Of a stretch of 64,000 nt of DNA, positions 27,821 to 36,372 are shown piece after piece. Below the pieces are notes generated by a model. That model made no database searches. It had not been told where the DNA came from and saw only the letters and a list, made by a program, of their open reading frames with translations. This stretch comes from Planctomycetota bacterium (lineage in GTDB: Bacteria; Planctomycetota; Phycisphaerae; UBA1845), in assembly GCA_024280855.1 (NCBI GenBank), contig JAJRPG010000093.1, positions 1-64,000 of the forward strand, in the 5' to 3' direction. Numbering within the stretch: the stretch's first letter is position 1; each line of letters begins with the position of its first letter. The position numbers and the translations under genes are program-made.

Positions 27821-28771
27821 TCAAGCTACGGCGTTGAAGATGCTGCCGATTTGGATGGCGGATAACTGCTTGGGAATCTGAGTTGTTGCGACGGTAGCTG
27901 AGACGATCTCGCTGGCACGGTTAGCTACGGCGGTTGAAATTTGTGCGGCTGAGGCTTCGCTTCCGGTTGCGTTGCTGATTGTAGCTGATTCTTCTTCGCC
28001 TCTGGCGTTGGCGGTTTCGTTGGTAATCTTAGCTGATGCTTCGATTTGGTTTTTGTCCTTGCCAACTTCAGACGCGTTTGGGCTGCTTTGCAATTCGGAA
28101 GATGTTTGTCTTTGCTTGGCTAACTCTGCTCTGGCATTTTGCTCGGCGGCGGCGGCTTGGGATGCGACTGAGCGGTCTTGTCCGGAAGGGCTAGCTGGTG
28201 CGAGAGCTGCTCGGCGGACTTGCTGCATTTTACGGATGGTCGCTTGTGGATCGCCGGATACTGGTGAGGTGTCGATGTTTACTTCGCCGCCAACGGCGTA
28301 TTGTTGACCGTCCGGGCCGGACTTAAAATCGAAGGTTGGCCCACCCGTGGCTAACCCCCCTGCTGCGGATTTGTGGGCTTGTTCGTGTCGGCGGACTTCG
28401 CGGTCACTTTCTTTGAGCTTTCGTACCGAGGCCTCATCCTCTTGTGTCAATTCGCTGTCACCATTTATTGAACTGGTGGCTGAGGTGTTGGCTTGTGGGT
28501 CGGCTGATGGCTTTGAAACGTCCCGTTTCTGAAGCGGCGTGGTTTGAGCTGATAATTTTCGAGGCTGTTCTGCTTGGTCGGCTTCGCTTAAAAGCTGGCC
28601 TGCGGCTGAGATTTCGACGGTGTCAACGGGGAGTGAGCCTTGCGTCGCCTGGATTTTCTCCTGGGGAGAATCTGCGCCCTGAGACCGTCGCGCAGCCAAA
28701 GGCCCGGCTACGCCTGCGCCGCCGAACAAAGCGGCTAAGAACGTGTTGTTGTCTGCTATCGCGCCTACCAA
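27821..28771 (-). CDS. SprA-related protein (putative metalloprotease fold)
   Basis: A 316-residue protein with the conserved core of the SprA-related family: [20 protein letters not shown] (HExxH-like HEQAH), [40 protein letters not shown] and [13 protein letters not shown]. This core sits around residues 115-205. The N- and C-terminal thirds are low-complexity, rich in Ala, Ser, Gln and Thr. The family is thought to have metallopeptidase-like activity, but its role is undescribed. The start is a TTG at 28771, with AAGAG upstream; no good ATG exists. Confidence 0.8.
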   Translation of the reverse strand: MVGAIADNNTFLAALFGGAGVAGPLAARRSQGADSPQEKIQATQGSLPVDTVEISAAGQLLSEADQAEQPRKLSAQTTPLQKRDVSKPSADPQANTSATSSINGDSELTQEDEASVRKLKESDREVRRHEQAHKSAAGGLATGGPTFDFKSGPDGQQYAVGGEVNIDTSPVSGDPQATIRKMQQVRRAALAPASPSGQDRSVASQAAAAEQNARAELAKQRQTSSELQSSPNASEVGKDKNQIEASAKITNETANARGEEESATISNATGSEASAAQISTAVANRASEIVSATVATTQIPKQLSAIQIGSIFNAVA

Positions 28772-29087
28772 AACTTTTTACACTCTTATTTATACGCCTG
28801 CGACTCTAAGAATACAGTATTACTATCGAATTCCGGGAGGTTGTTAGCCAGTTGGAATGTTGAATTAGCCCGAAACATGACCACAAGTCCGATAATTTCG
28901 TGGATATCAGCAGGATTGAGTTAAGTCAGGCATATTTGTAAAGGCTGAGATGGCATATGTTCAGAGTACCTGACGCGAGCGTGGTGTCAGTTTGGAGGCA
29001 CTTTCTTGGCGCAAAAGCCTTAACCTTGGAAGACTTGCCCGCAGGCTTGCGCCGTGCGGCTCTGATGGGGAGCGTCCTTCGCTGCTA
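28772..29087. other. Intergenic region with a family B repeat
   Basis: It holds the promoter side of the SprA-like gene and the downstream side of pyrD. Apart from the repeat at 29032-29064 I see no feature in it. Confidence 0.4.
29032..29064 (+). repeat. Dispersed repeat, family B copy 2
   Basis: GACTTGCCCGCAGGCTTGCG then CCGTGCGGCTCTG, identical over almost its whole length to the copies at 25449 and (inverted) 43339. Confidence 0.75.
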
Positions 29088-30035
29088 TTATCGCAATTGC
29101 CCGATTAGTTCTTTCACGGAGGATAGGCCGCGTTTTTGCAGGTAGGTGGTTAGGCCTTCGCAAATGTGGATGGGCGCAGCTGGGTCTACGAATAAGGCTG
29201 TGCCTACTGCGATGGCTGTGGCGCCGGCTAGCATAAATTCTACGGCGTCACGCCAATTTGAAATGCCGCCCATGCCAATGATGGGGATGCTCGCCTCGCG
29301 GGCTACGGATTCGTAGACCTGGTTGACCATGCGAATGGCGACGGGTTTTATGGCTGGTCCTGATAATCCGCCGGTGCGATTGGCGAGAATGGGCTTCCAG
29401 GTGTCAACGTTTATCGCCATGCCGGGGATGGTGTTTATGAGTGACAAGGCATCGCCACCGCCTTCGATAGCGGCCCTGGCTGTGGTGGTTATATCAGTCA
29501 CATTGGGAGATAGTTTTACGATGAGTTTGGCTCTTTTTACTAGCGGCCGAATCTCGTCCAGCAGTTTTCGCAGGCGAATGGGGTCGGTGCCAAAGTCTAG
29601 CCCGTCTGCTACATTTGGACACGACACGTTTAATTCTAACGCAGTGATGCAGTCGATTTCGTCGAGCCTTTGACAGACTTTTTTATAATCTTCAAGACTG
29701 TGGCCTACGACGTTGACGATGGTTGGGACGCCTAATTTCTGTATGTACGGCACTTTTTCAGAGACGAAGCCTTCCAAGCCCAGGTTGGCTAAGCCGATGG
29801 CGTTTAACATGCCGCCGCTGGTTTCTACGGTGCGTTCTGGCGGGTTGCCTTTGCGAAGTTCGGGCGAAACGGCTTTGGTGACGAACGCGCCGAGTTTTCG
29901 CAGGTCCATATATTCGGCGTATTCAGGTCCGTAGCCGCTGGTCCCTGAGGCGGTCATGACGGGGTTGGTCAATTTGATTCCGGCTAAATCGACAGAGAGA
30001 TCGACTGATTGCGATGTTGTAGATTCGTTAGTCAT
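29088..30035 (-). CDS. pyrD: Dihydroorotate dehydrogenase, class 1B type
   Basis: An FMN enzyme of pyrimidine synthesis, oxidising dihydroorotate to orotate. From ATG 30035 it has 315 residues; a TTG at 30071 with AAGG upstream would add 12. Class 1 motifs are present: NPVMTASGTSGYG, GNPPERTVETSGGMLNAIG, the catalytic-loop ELNVSCPNV with Cys as base, VKLSPNVTD, and the FMN-phosphate site GMGGISNWRDAVEFMLAGA. The NAD-dependent 1B form needs a PyrK partner, which is not in this window. Confidence 0.92.
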   Translation of the reverse strand: MTNESTTSQSVDLSVDLAGIKLTNPVMTASGTSGYGPEYAEYMDLRKLGAFVTKAVSPELRKGNPPERTVETSGGMLNAIGLANLGLEGFVSEKVPYIQKLGVPTIVNVVGHSLEDYKKVCQRLDEIDCITALELNVSCPNVADGLDFGTDPIRLRKLLDEIRPLVKRAKLIVKLSPNVTDITTTARAAIEGGGDALSLINTIPGMAINVDTWKPILANRTGGLSGPAIKPVAIRMVNQVYESVAREASIPIIGMGGISNWRDAVEFMLAGATAIAVGTALFVDPAAPIHICEGLTTYLQKRGLSSVKELIGQLR

Positions 30036-30101
30036 GGTTGGCACGATCGGGGTAAATGTGGCCGTTGTCAATACAAACCTTGTATAAGCCAGGATGACGC
30101 G

Positions 30102-30145
30102 CGTCCTTCCCCCACCCTTCGGGAGTACCCGAAGAATGGGGCACC
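30102..30145 (+). repeat. Dispersed palindromic repeat, family A copy 4
   Basis: CCTTCCCCCACCCTTCGGG, then AGTA, then CCCGAAGAATGGGGCACC. It differs from copy 3 only in the loop. It lies between the starts and stops of pyrD and the DinB-fold gene. Confidence 0.8.
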
Positions 30146-30150
30146 AGATG

Positions 30151-30639
30151 CTATATGGTGATTGGTTTATTTTGCGTTCGTCTTACGGGTACGAACTGGC
30201 CTAGGTGCATGAGGATGTGGATGCCGATCATGTTGTATATCTCGCCGACGGTTTTGGCGTAAGCCTGCATGGCCTCTGGGGCTAGCTTGCTTAGGTCGTC
30301 GTCAGTGGCAGATTCCATGGCGGCGATGGTTCCTTCACGCTGTGTTTGAATGGCGGCTAATAGCTCTTGCTTTTTGTGGAACTTAGCCTGGTCGTCGGAG
30401 GTGGATGTTTCCTTGGTGTACGCTTCGGCGAATCCATCCGGGAGCGCGGGCATCGTGACTCCTGCTCCGGAAAGCATCTGGTTTTCAGCTACGGCTAAAT
30501 GCCCTAACTGCCAGGCGATGTGGTTTACTCCGGCTACGGGACGAACCATCAAATCTGCATCTGTTAAATCGCCGACGTAGGCCATCATTATTTCCTGAGC
30601 ATTGCTAATTGTATTTTTGATCGCTTCCTTACCTGTCAT
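30151..30639 (-). CDS. DinB-superfamily protein
   Basis: A 162-residue four-helix-bundle protein of the DinB/YfiT fold. The putative metal ligands are the His residues in NHIAWQLGHLAVAE and HILMHLGQFVPVRR, the positions conserved in the family. DinB-fold proteins often act as metal-dependent thiol transferases or have unknown roles. GAGGGACA precedes the ATG. It is probably cotranscribed upstream of pyrD, with a repeat in the gap. Confidence 0.82.
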   Translation of the reverse strand: MTGKEAIKNTISNAQEIMMAYVGDLTDADLMVRPVAGVNHIAWQLGHLAVAENQMLSGAGVTMPALPDGFAEAYTKETSTSDDQAKFHKKQELLAAIQTQREGTIAAMESATDDDLSKLAPEAMQAYAKTVGEIYNMIGIHILMHLGQFVPVRRTQNKPITI

Positions 30640-31044
30640 GACCTGTCCCTCAAAAAAATCTTACGTTTCGTCACCAATCGAGACACCGAAAATCAGTCCC
30701 AATAAAACCGTACTCTGAACATCAGGGATGTCAACTATACATACCTGATATGAGTCTAAGGACCACGTTTGAGAAATTTGAATTCTCTCAATGTGGAGTA
30801 GTTATACTTATATTTCCTGATCTACAAGTGGAAATATGTCATGCAAATCAACCGGGTAATATAATCGGACTTTGACTGGCTAGGTAATCCACCCTAGGAG
30901 GAAATTCAACACCCCTCATTGCTACAAGAGTGCTGCTATCGTAGTCGATACAATCTTGAGGAAAAGGTAACAATCTCATCGAATCCTGACTTCGCCTATG
31001 GATGCCAGATTGATTAATTTTAATAACAGCCAAGGAACACTGGG
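30640..31044. other. Divergent intergenic region, nothing recognised
   Basis: About 400 bases separate the DinB-fold gene (minus) and the repeat-protein operon (plus). It should carry both promoters. No motif is strong enough to name. Confidence 0.45.
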
Positions 31045-32061
31045 ATGCATTATACAAAAACACCTTTTGCTACAACTGCACTTGCGGTCGTGGCGTGGCT
31101 GAGCTTGCCTTTATGCGCGACGGCGCAGGATCAGCATACTCACCAAGATCAACATGTAGATCGTCATACCGATTCCATCGTGACGCCTGAACACGAAATC
31201 ACCCCGGCTGACACCTTCTTGTTGGCTACGTTTGTCCTTGAGGAAATCGAACTCATCCGCGACGAATTAGGGAAGCCTAAGAATACTCAGCCCGTAATCG
31301 ATGTTGCAGGTGCGGCCCCACGCGAGGCCTACTTTCAAGCTGTCACCTTATTCCGAAAAACTGACAAGCTCTGTTTTGAAATTACGAGAGACCGCCATCT
31401 TGATATTGAGATTCAGACGGGCGAAATCGAAGCGAAGCACGTCTGGCATATGATTAACCGCGTAATTAAAAAGCTTAATCTAGTAAAAACGAGGCTGGGT
31501 ATTAAAGAAACCAGCCGAATGCACGATCGAGATTCTGGTAAAGGACCGAGCGACGTATTTCGCGTGATCGTACATGCCAATCGGCAATTGAACCTATTGC
31601 TCGACAAGCGGTTTTTACCAAGCGATGTTTTCCAGCAAGTTACACTGGCTATTAATTACTCTTCGCGCCTGCTAGCTCAATTTCCAGAATCGAACAGGAT
31701 TCCGGACGCTCCCACTTATCAGCGACGTAAGCACCCCAAGGATGTCTATTTTCTTCTGGTAAATTGTTATGGCCATCTTCACGAAATCGCAAGACAATCT
31801 CATGTGGAATCGCTCACCTTGACTTTTAACGAAATTGACATGAAATCAATCACGCCGAGCGATGTCTATGATATCGCCTCTGTTATAGTCTCCGAACTTG
31901 CATTCCTTCATGAGCAAATAGCCAACATTGAACCACCCGCCAAAACTTACTACGCCGGGCGTAAGATTCCTTCTGATGTCTACCAAAGGGCAGGGATGTT
32001 GGAGGCTCAGCTGATAGAATTATTGAGTCGAGTGAACCATTCTTCTGGTTGGCTGGAGTAA
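31045..32061 (+). CDS. Exported protein with PSDVY helical repeats, unknown function
   Basis: I recognise no family. The 338 residues start with a signal peptide ending near CATAQ and a His-rich stretch (DQHTHQDQHVDRH). Five segments then share P(S/K)DV(Y/F) followed by about 18 residues of helix with Leu/Ile at regular spacing: GPSDVFRVIVHANRQLNLLL, LPSDVFQQVTLAINYSSRLL, HPKDVYFLLVNCYGHLHEI, TPSDVYDIASVIVSELAFL and IPSDVYQRAGMLEAQLIELL. Two weaker repeats precede them (APREAYFQAVTLFRKTDKL and AKHVWHMINRVIKKLNLV). The gene is followed at once by two histidine kinases on the same strand, so it may be the periplasmic sensor or ligand-binding partner of that pathway. AAGGAA precedes the start. 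Confidence 0.8.
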   Translation: MHYTKTPFATTALAVVAWLSLPLCATAQDQHTHQDQHVDRHTDSIVTPEHEITPADTFLLATFVLEEIELIRDELGKPKNTQPVIDVAGAAPREAYFQAVTLFRKTDKLCFEITRDRHLDIEIQTGEIEAKHVWHMINRVIKKLNLVKTRLGIKETSRMHDRDSGKGPSDVFRVIVHANRQLNLLLDKRFLPSDVFQQVTLAINYSSRLLAQFPESNRIPDAPTYQRRKHPKDVYFLLVNCYGHLHEIARQSHVESLTLTFNEIDMKSITPSDVYDIASVIVSELAFLHEQIANIEPPAKTYYAGRKIPSDVYQRAGMLEAQLIELLSRVNHSSGWLE

Positions 32062-32072
32062 GCGATACCACT

Positions 32073-34547
32073 GTGAAATTTCTTTATCCTGAATATTATG
32101 AGATGCCGGAACACGTACAGACGTTCAAAGAGAAGAACGGCTTACGGCATCAGCTCATTCACTCACATATGGCTGTGGCGTTAATCGCTTTTTGCGCATT
32201 ACTTTTTTCGCTTGGCTCAATCATGATGTTGCGCTCGAATGTGGTTCGTCTAACGGAATTACGCGAACCGACAGCAAGATCGTCATCCCGCGCCTTGGCT
32301 GGCCTGCATCACACGCTGGCCTCGCTGCGCGGGTGGGTTTCTGTGGGAGATACGCAATTCAAGCATGAACGCAAGCAAGCGTGGGACAATGAAGTTACTA
32401 GCTCGCTCAAAAACCTGCAGGCCTTGAGTGTGAACTGGACAGTACCAAAAAATAATCGTCGGCTTGAGGAAGCGACTCGATTACTGACAGAGTTGAAAGA
32501 GGTGCAATGGCACATCGAAGACGTAGCTCAGTCGCTAGGCAACGAGCCTGGTCGTGTTTTGTTAGAAAATGATATTTATCCTTTAAGCGAAGCCATCGCG
32601 TTGCCTATCACATCATTGATTGACATCGAAAAAAGTCGCCCACCCACTATTCAAAGTAAGAATTATTTGGGTTGGATGGCTGATTTACGTTACTCATTCT
32701 CTCAATGCAGATCGCAATTGTCTGATTATGTAGAAAGCGGAGACGCGGCGACACGCGATAATGTGATAGAAAATTTGAAGACCGTGATGCGCAACGTAGA
32801 AAATATTAATGCGCAACAACAAGTCCTATCTACAGATCAAATCGCGATGTTGAGCGATATAATGTTCAACCTGGAAGCCTATCAATATTTGGTGGAACAC
32901 GTTGTAGAAATCCGTCAGCAAAATGACTGGAATGTCGCGCAGCATCTGCTGGTTACGCAAGCCATCCCTAGAGCGCGCAAAGCGGCCGACTTGCTGGAGA
33001 GCATGAATGCGAGCCAGGCTTCGTTGAGCAGCGTTGATGGTGACTGGGTGAACAAGATTTGCGACATTGCCATCATAGGCTCACTGGTGATGATTACCGT
33101 CTTGATGATAGGGGCACAGGTAGCGTCCACGCGAGGCGCCAGGAAAATTACGGTTCCCATTGCTGCGCTATCACAGGCCACCAAAGACTTAGCTGAAGGG
33201 CGACTTGTCAATGATATACCGATTACGACTAAGGACGAACTTGGTCATCTCACGCAGTCGTTTAATCAGATGCGCCGCCGATTACACGAATCTGATATTG
33301 AAGTACGCAAAAGCGAAAACCGTGTGCGGGCATTGGTAGATACGGCTGCCAATGGCATTCTCACGATAAACGAAGAAGGCACTATTCTAACATTCAATGG
33401 CGAAGCCGAGAAGATATTCGGATACAGCGATGTGGAAGCTATCGGCCGAAATGTGAATATACTCATGCCGTCCCCCTATCATGAATCGCACGATATCTAT
33501 TTACTGCAATATCTCTGCACGGGCCCTAAGAAAGTCATTGGAAAGCGTCGAGAATTAGTGGGCAAACGTAAGGATGGCACGACCTTCCCCATGGAGCTTT
33601 CTGTCTCTGAAATGAACACGGACTCTGTGCGCGCCTTTAGCGGAATCGTGACTGACATCACTAAACGCAAAAAGATGGAAGATGATTTGGCTGGTATGAA
33701 CAGCGAATTGATAAGCGCATCACGCAAAGCAGGCATGGCTGAGATAGCGACTGGGGTGCTACATAATGTTGGGAACGTTCTTAATAGTGTCAACATTTCG
33801 GCCTCGTTGGTTTCAAGCAAAGTGAAAAATTCTCGCCTACCGAACCTTGCCAAAGCATCAACCATGATGCTTGAACAAGGCGAGAATCTTGGCGCATTTA
33901 TTTCGCTAGATGAAAAAGGAAAACGATTGCCTCGATATTTGGCCAAGCTGGCGAATACATTGGCTGATGAGCAGCAATACATTGTTGACGAACTGAGTAC
34001 GCTAGAGAAGAACATCGAGCACATTAAAAAAATCGTCCAATCGCAACAATCAAATGCACGCATCTCAACGATCACCGAAACATCCTGTGTTTCGGAACTT
34101 GTGGAGGACGCTATCACCATCAATGCGCAGGCAATGGAGCGTGAGGGCATTGAAATGGTGCGCGACTTCGATGAATTGCCAAAGGTAATATTCGACAAGC
34201 AAAAGCTACTTCAAATACTCATCAATCTGATCCGCAATGCCAGGCATGCTATCGCTGAAGCAGACAGTAACGAAAAGCGAATCACCGTTCGTATTAAGAC
34301 CAAAGGCGAGCGTGAGATTGCGATTGATGTCATCGATACAGGCATTGGTATTACAGCGGACAACATGACATGTATTTTTCAGCACGGATTCACGACTAAA
34401 ACAGATGGTCATGGATTCGGCCTGCATAGTAGTGTGCTTGCAGCAAAAGATATGAAGGGCGAATTGACGGCATGTAGCAATGGACTACATCAAGGGGCCA
34501 CCTTCAGGGTAGAGTTTCCAGTAACATATGAAATGGTGACAGCATGA
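32073..34547 (+). CDS. Membrane sensor histidine kinase (HAMP, PAS, HATPase)
   Basis: An inner-membrane signalling kinase. A first helix near residues 33-55 (AVALIAFCALLFSLGSI) leads to a periplasmic helical sensor of about 290 residues, and a second helix (IAIIGSLVMITVLMIGAQVA-like) follows. Then come a HAMP domain (ITVPIAALSQATKDLAEGRL), a PAS domain (ALVDTAANGILTINEEGTIL) and the phosphoacceptor box GVLHNVGNVLNSVNIS. The ATP-binding domain has the N-box LINLIRNARHAI, DTGIGI and GHGFGLH. The start is uncertain: GTG 32073 is chosen, with ATG 32103 and TTG 32049 as alternatives. It overlaps the next kinase gene by four bases. Confidence 0.9.
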   Translation: MKFLYPEYYEMPEHVQTFKEKNGLRHQLIHSHMAVALIAFCALLFSLGSIMMLRSNVVRLTELREPTARSSSRALAGLHHTLASLRGWVSVGDTQFKHERKQAWDNEVTSSLKNLQALSVNWTVPKNNRRLEEATRLLTELKEVQWHIEDVAQSLGNEPGRVLLENDIYPLSEAIALPITSLIDIEKSRPPTIQSKNYLGWMADLRYSFSQCRSQLSDYVESGDAATRDNVIENLKTVMRNVENINAQQQVLSTDQIAMLSDIMFNLEAYQYLVEHVVEIRQQNDWNVAQHLLVTQAIPRARKAADLLESMNASQASLSSVDGDWVNKICDIAIIGSLVMITVLMIGAQVASTRGARKITVPIAALSQATKDLAEGRLVNDIPITTKDELGHLTQSFNQMRRRLHESDIEVRKSENRVRALVDTAANGILTINEEGTILTFNGEAEKIFGYSDVEAIGRNVNILMPSPYHESHDIYLLQYLCTGPKKVIGKRRELVGKRKDGTTFPMELSVSEMNTDSVRAFSGIVTDITKRKKMEDDLAGMNSELISASRKAGMAEIATGVLHNVGNVLNSVNISASLVSSKVKNSRLPNLAKASTMMLEQGENLGAFISLDEKGKRLPRYLAKLANTLADEQQYIVDELSTLEKNIEHIKKIVQSQQSNARISTITETSCVSELVEDAITINAQAMEREGIEMVRDFDELPKVIFDKQKLLQILINLIRNARHAIAEADSNEKRITVRIKTKGEREIAIDVIDTGIGITADNMTCIFQHGFTTKTDGHGFGLHSSVLAAKDMKGELTACSNGLHQGATFRVEFPVTYEMVTA

Positions 34548-36358
34548 GCGCAGCAGAAGAAATCACGAAAAATCGTTCGATCCTGATTGTGGACGACAAC
34601 AAATCCATCCACGAAGACTTTCGTAAGATTCTACCTTGTGATGCCGCTGAGGCAGTCATAGATGATGATGAGCTGGCTTTGTTTGGAGATTCTGCAACGG
34701 TGAATGATACTCTCCCGTTTGAAATAGAATCAGCATACCAGGGGCAGGAGGCGTTGGCTATGGTGCGCGAGTCGGCTAAGTCCGGTCGCCACTATGCGAT
34801 GGCGTTTGTTGATATTCGCATGCCACCAGGTTGGGACGGCGTCGAAACCGTGGCTAAAATTTGGGCTTTTGATCCGTACATTCAAATTGTGTTATGCACG
34901 GCTTACTCCGACTATTCGTGGGATGAGATGATCGAGAAATTGGGCATGACGGACCGATTGCTGATCCTTAAAAAACCGTTCGATTTTGTAGAAGTTCGTC
35001 AACTCGCTGAGTCACTTACAGAAAAATGGACCGTGAGTCGGGAATCTCGCATGAAGCTTAAGGAAATCGAGAGTCGCGTGACAATTCGCACGAAAGAACT
35101 TCAAGCTGCTCACGAAGCATTAGCCGAAGCCCGTGACGAGGCTGAAGCCGCTAACGCTGCGAAGTCGATGTTCCTGGCTAACATGAGCCATGAAATACGT
35201 ACACCCATGACAGCCATCCTGGGATATGCCGAGAACATCTTAGAACCTAATCAGCCAAATGAAGAACGTGTCGATGCAGCGGACACGATTATGAGAAACA
35301 GTAAGCATCTGCTGACGATCATAAACGATATTTTAGACCTCTCAAAAATCGAGGCGGGCGAGCTGACCACAGAAACTATCTCGTGTTCCCCGGTCGAAAT
35401 CATCAACGACATTCTTGAACTCATCAAACCACGGGCACAGAAAAAAGGGATCGTTGTTGACGCAAAACTAAACGGTGAGATCCCTGAAACCATTAATAGT
35501 GACCCCACAAGGCTGCGTCAAATTCTGGTCAATTTACTCAGTAATAGTGTCAAATTTACGAAAGATGGTAGTGTCAACATTGAAATAAGCTTAGGCGAAA
35601 CGAAGCATGGAAAGACAATCCTACAATTTGACGTGACTGATACTGGCATTGGCATGACACCAGAACAGGCCTCGAAAATATTTCAGCCATTTCATCAAGC
35701 AGATATAAGCACGACTAGACGTTTTGGGGGCACAGGCCTTGGTCTACACATCAGCAAGCTGTTAGCCGAGGCGCTCGGCGGTGACCTCTTCATTGTCGAG
35801 TCAATTGAGAACAAAGGCACGAAATTCAGAATGACTGTCGAAACGGGGTCGTTAATTGACGTGAAAATGATTGACGCGCTAACGTCCACACCTTCTCGTC
35901 CACAAAAAATTACGACACAAGATGTAGACCTATCAGCTTTTCATATTCTCTTAGCCGAGGACAGCATTGACAACCAGCGTTTGATCACTTTCATTCTCAA
36001 CAAAACTGGCGTCAATCTGAGCTTAGCGGAAAATGGTAGAGAGGCGGTTGATATGACACTATCGGCTCGAAACCAAGATAAGCCCATAGATCTAATTTTG
36101 ATGGATATGCAAATGCCTGAGATGGATGGCTATGAGGCAGCGAGAACTTTGCGAGAGGCGGGATTCGCCGGGCCAATTATTGCACTTACGGCCCACTCCA
36201 TGTCAAGCGACCGCGAGAAGTGTATCAACTCAGGCTGCGATGAATATGCCACGAAACCGATCGATCGAAACGCGCTGCTTCACACATTATCCCAATTTCT
36301 TACGCAATACCGAAAGAGCATTCATCCGCCTATAGTTGGTAGTGCGATAGGCGGATGA
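34544..36358 (+). CDS. Hybrid histidine kinase: receiver, kinase, receiver
   Basis: A cytoplasmic 604-residue hybrid kinase. It starts with a receiver domain (ILIVDDNKSIHEDF; phospho-Asp in FVDIRMPPGWDG; LKKPFDF), followed by a coiled coil (EALAEARDEAEAANAAKSMF). The HisKA box is ANMSHEIRTPMTAILGY. The ATPase has NLLSNSVKFT, DTGIGM and RRFGGTGLGLHIS. A second receiver ends the protein (ILLAEDSIDNQRL; LMDMQMPEMDG; CDEYATKPIDR). There is no membrane helix, so the signal likely comes from the upstream membrane kinase, with which it is translationally coupled (ATGA overlap). There is no DNA-binding output domain. Confidence 0.93.
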   Translation: MSAAEEITKNRSILIVDDNKSIHEDFRKILPCDAAEAVIDDDELALFGDSATVNDTLPFEIESAYQGQEALAMVRESAKSGRHYAMAFVDIRMPPGWDGVETVAKIWAFDPYIQIVLCTAYSDYSWDEMIEKLGMTDRLLILKKPFDFVEVRQLAESLTEKWTVSRESRMKLKEIESRVTIRTKELQAAHEALAEARDEAEAANAAKSMFLANMSHEIRTPMTAILGYAENILEPNQPNEERVDAADTIMRNSKHLLTIINDILDLSKIEAGELTTETISCSPVEIINDILELIKPRAQKKGIVVDAKLNGEIPETINSDPTRLRQILVNLLSNSVKFTKDGSVNIEISLGETKHGKTILQFDVTDTGIGMTPEQASKIFQPFHQADISTTRRFGGTGLGLHISKLLAEALGGDLFIVESIENKGTKFRMTVETGSLIDVKMIDALTSTPSRPQKITTQDVDLSAFHILLAEDSIDNQRLITFILNKTGVNLSLAENGREAVDMTLSARNQDKPIDLILMDMQMPEMDGYEAARTLREAGFAGPIIALTAHSMSSDREKCINSGCDEYATKPIDRNALLHTLSQFLTQYRKSIHPPIVGSAIGG

Positions 36359-36372
36359 GATAATATTCAGAG

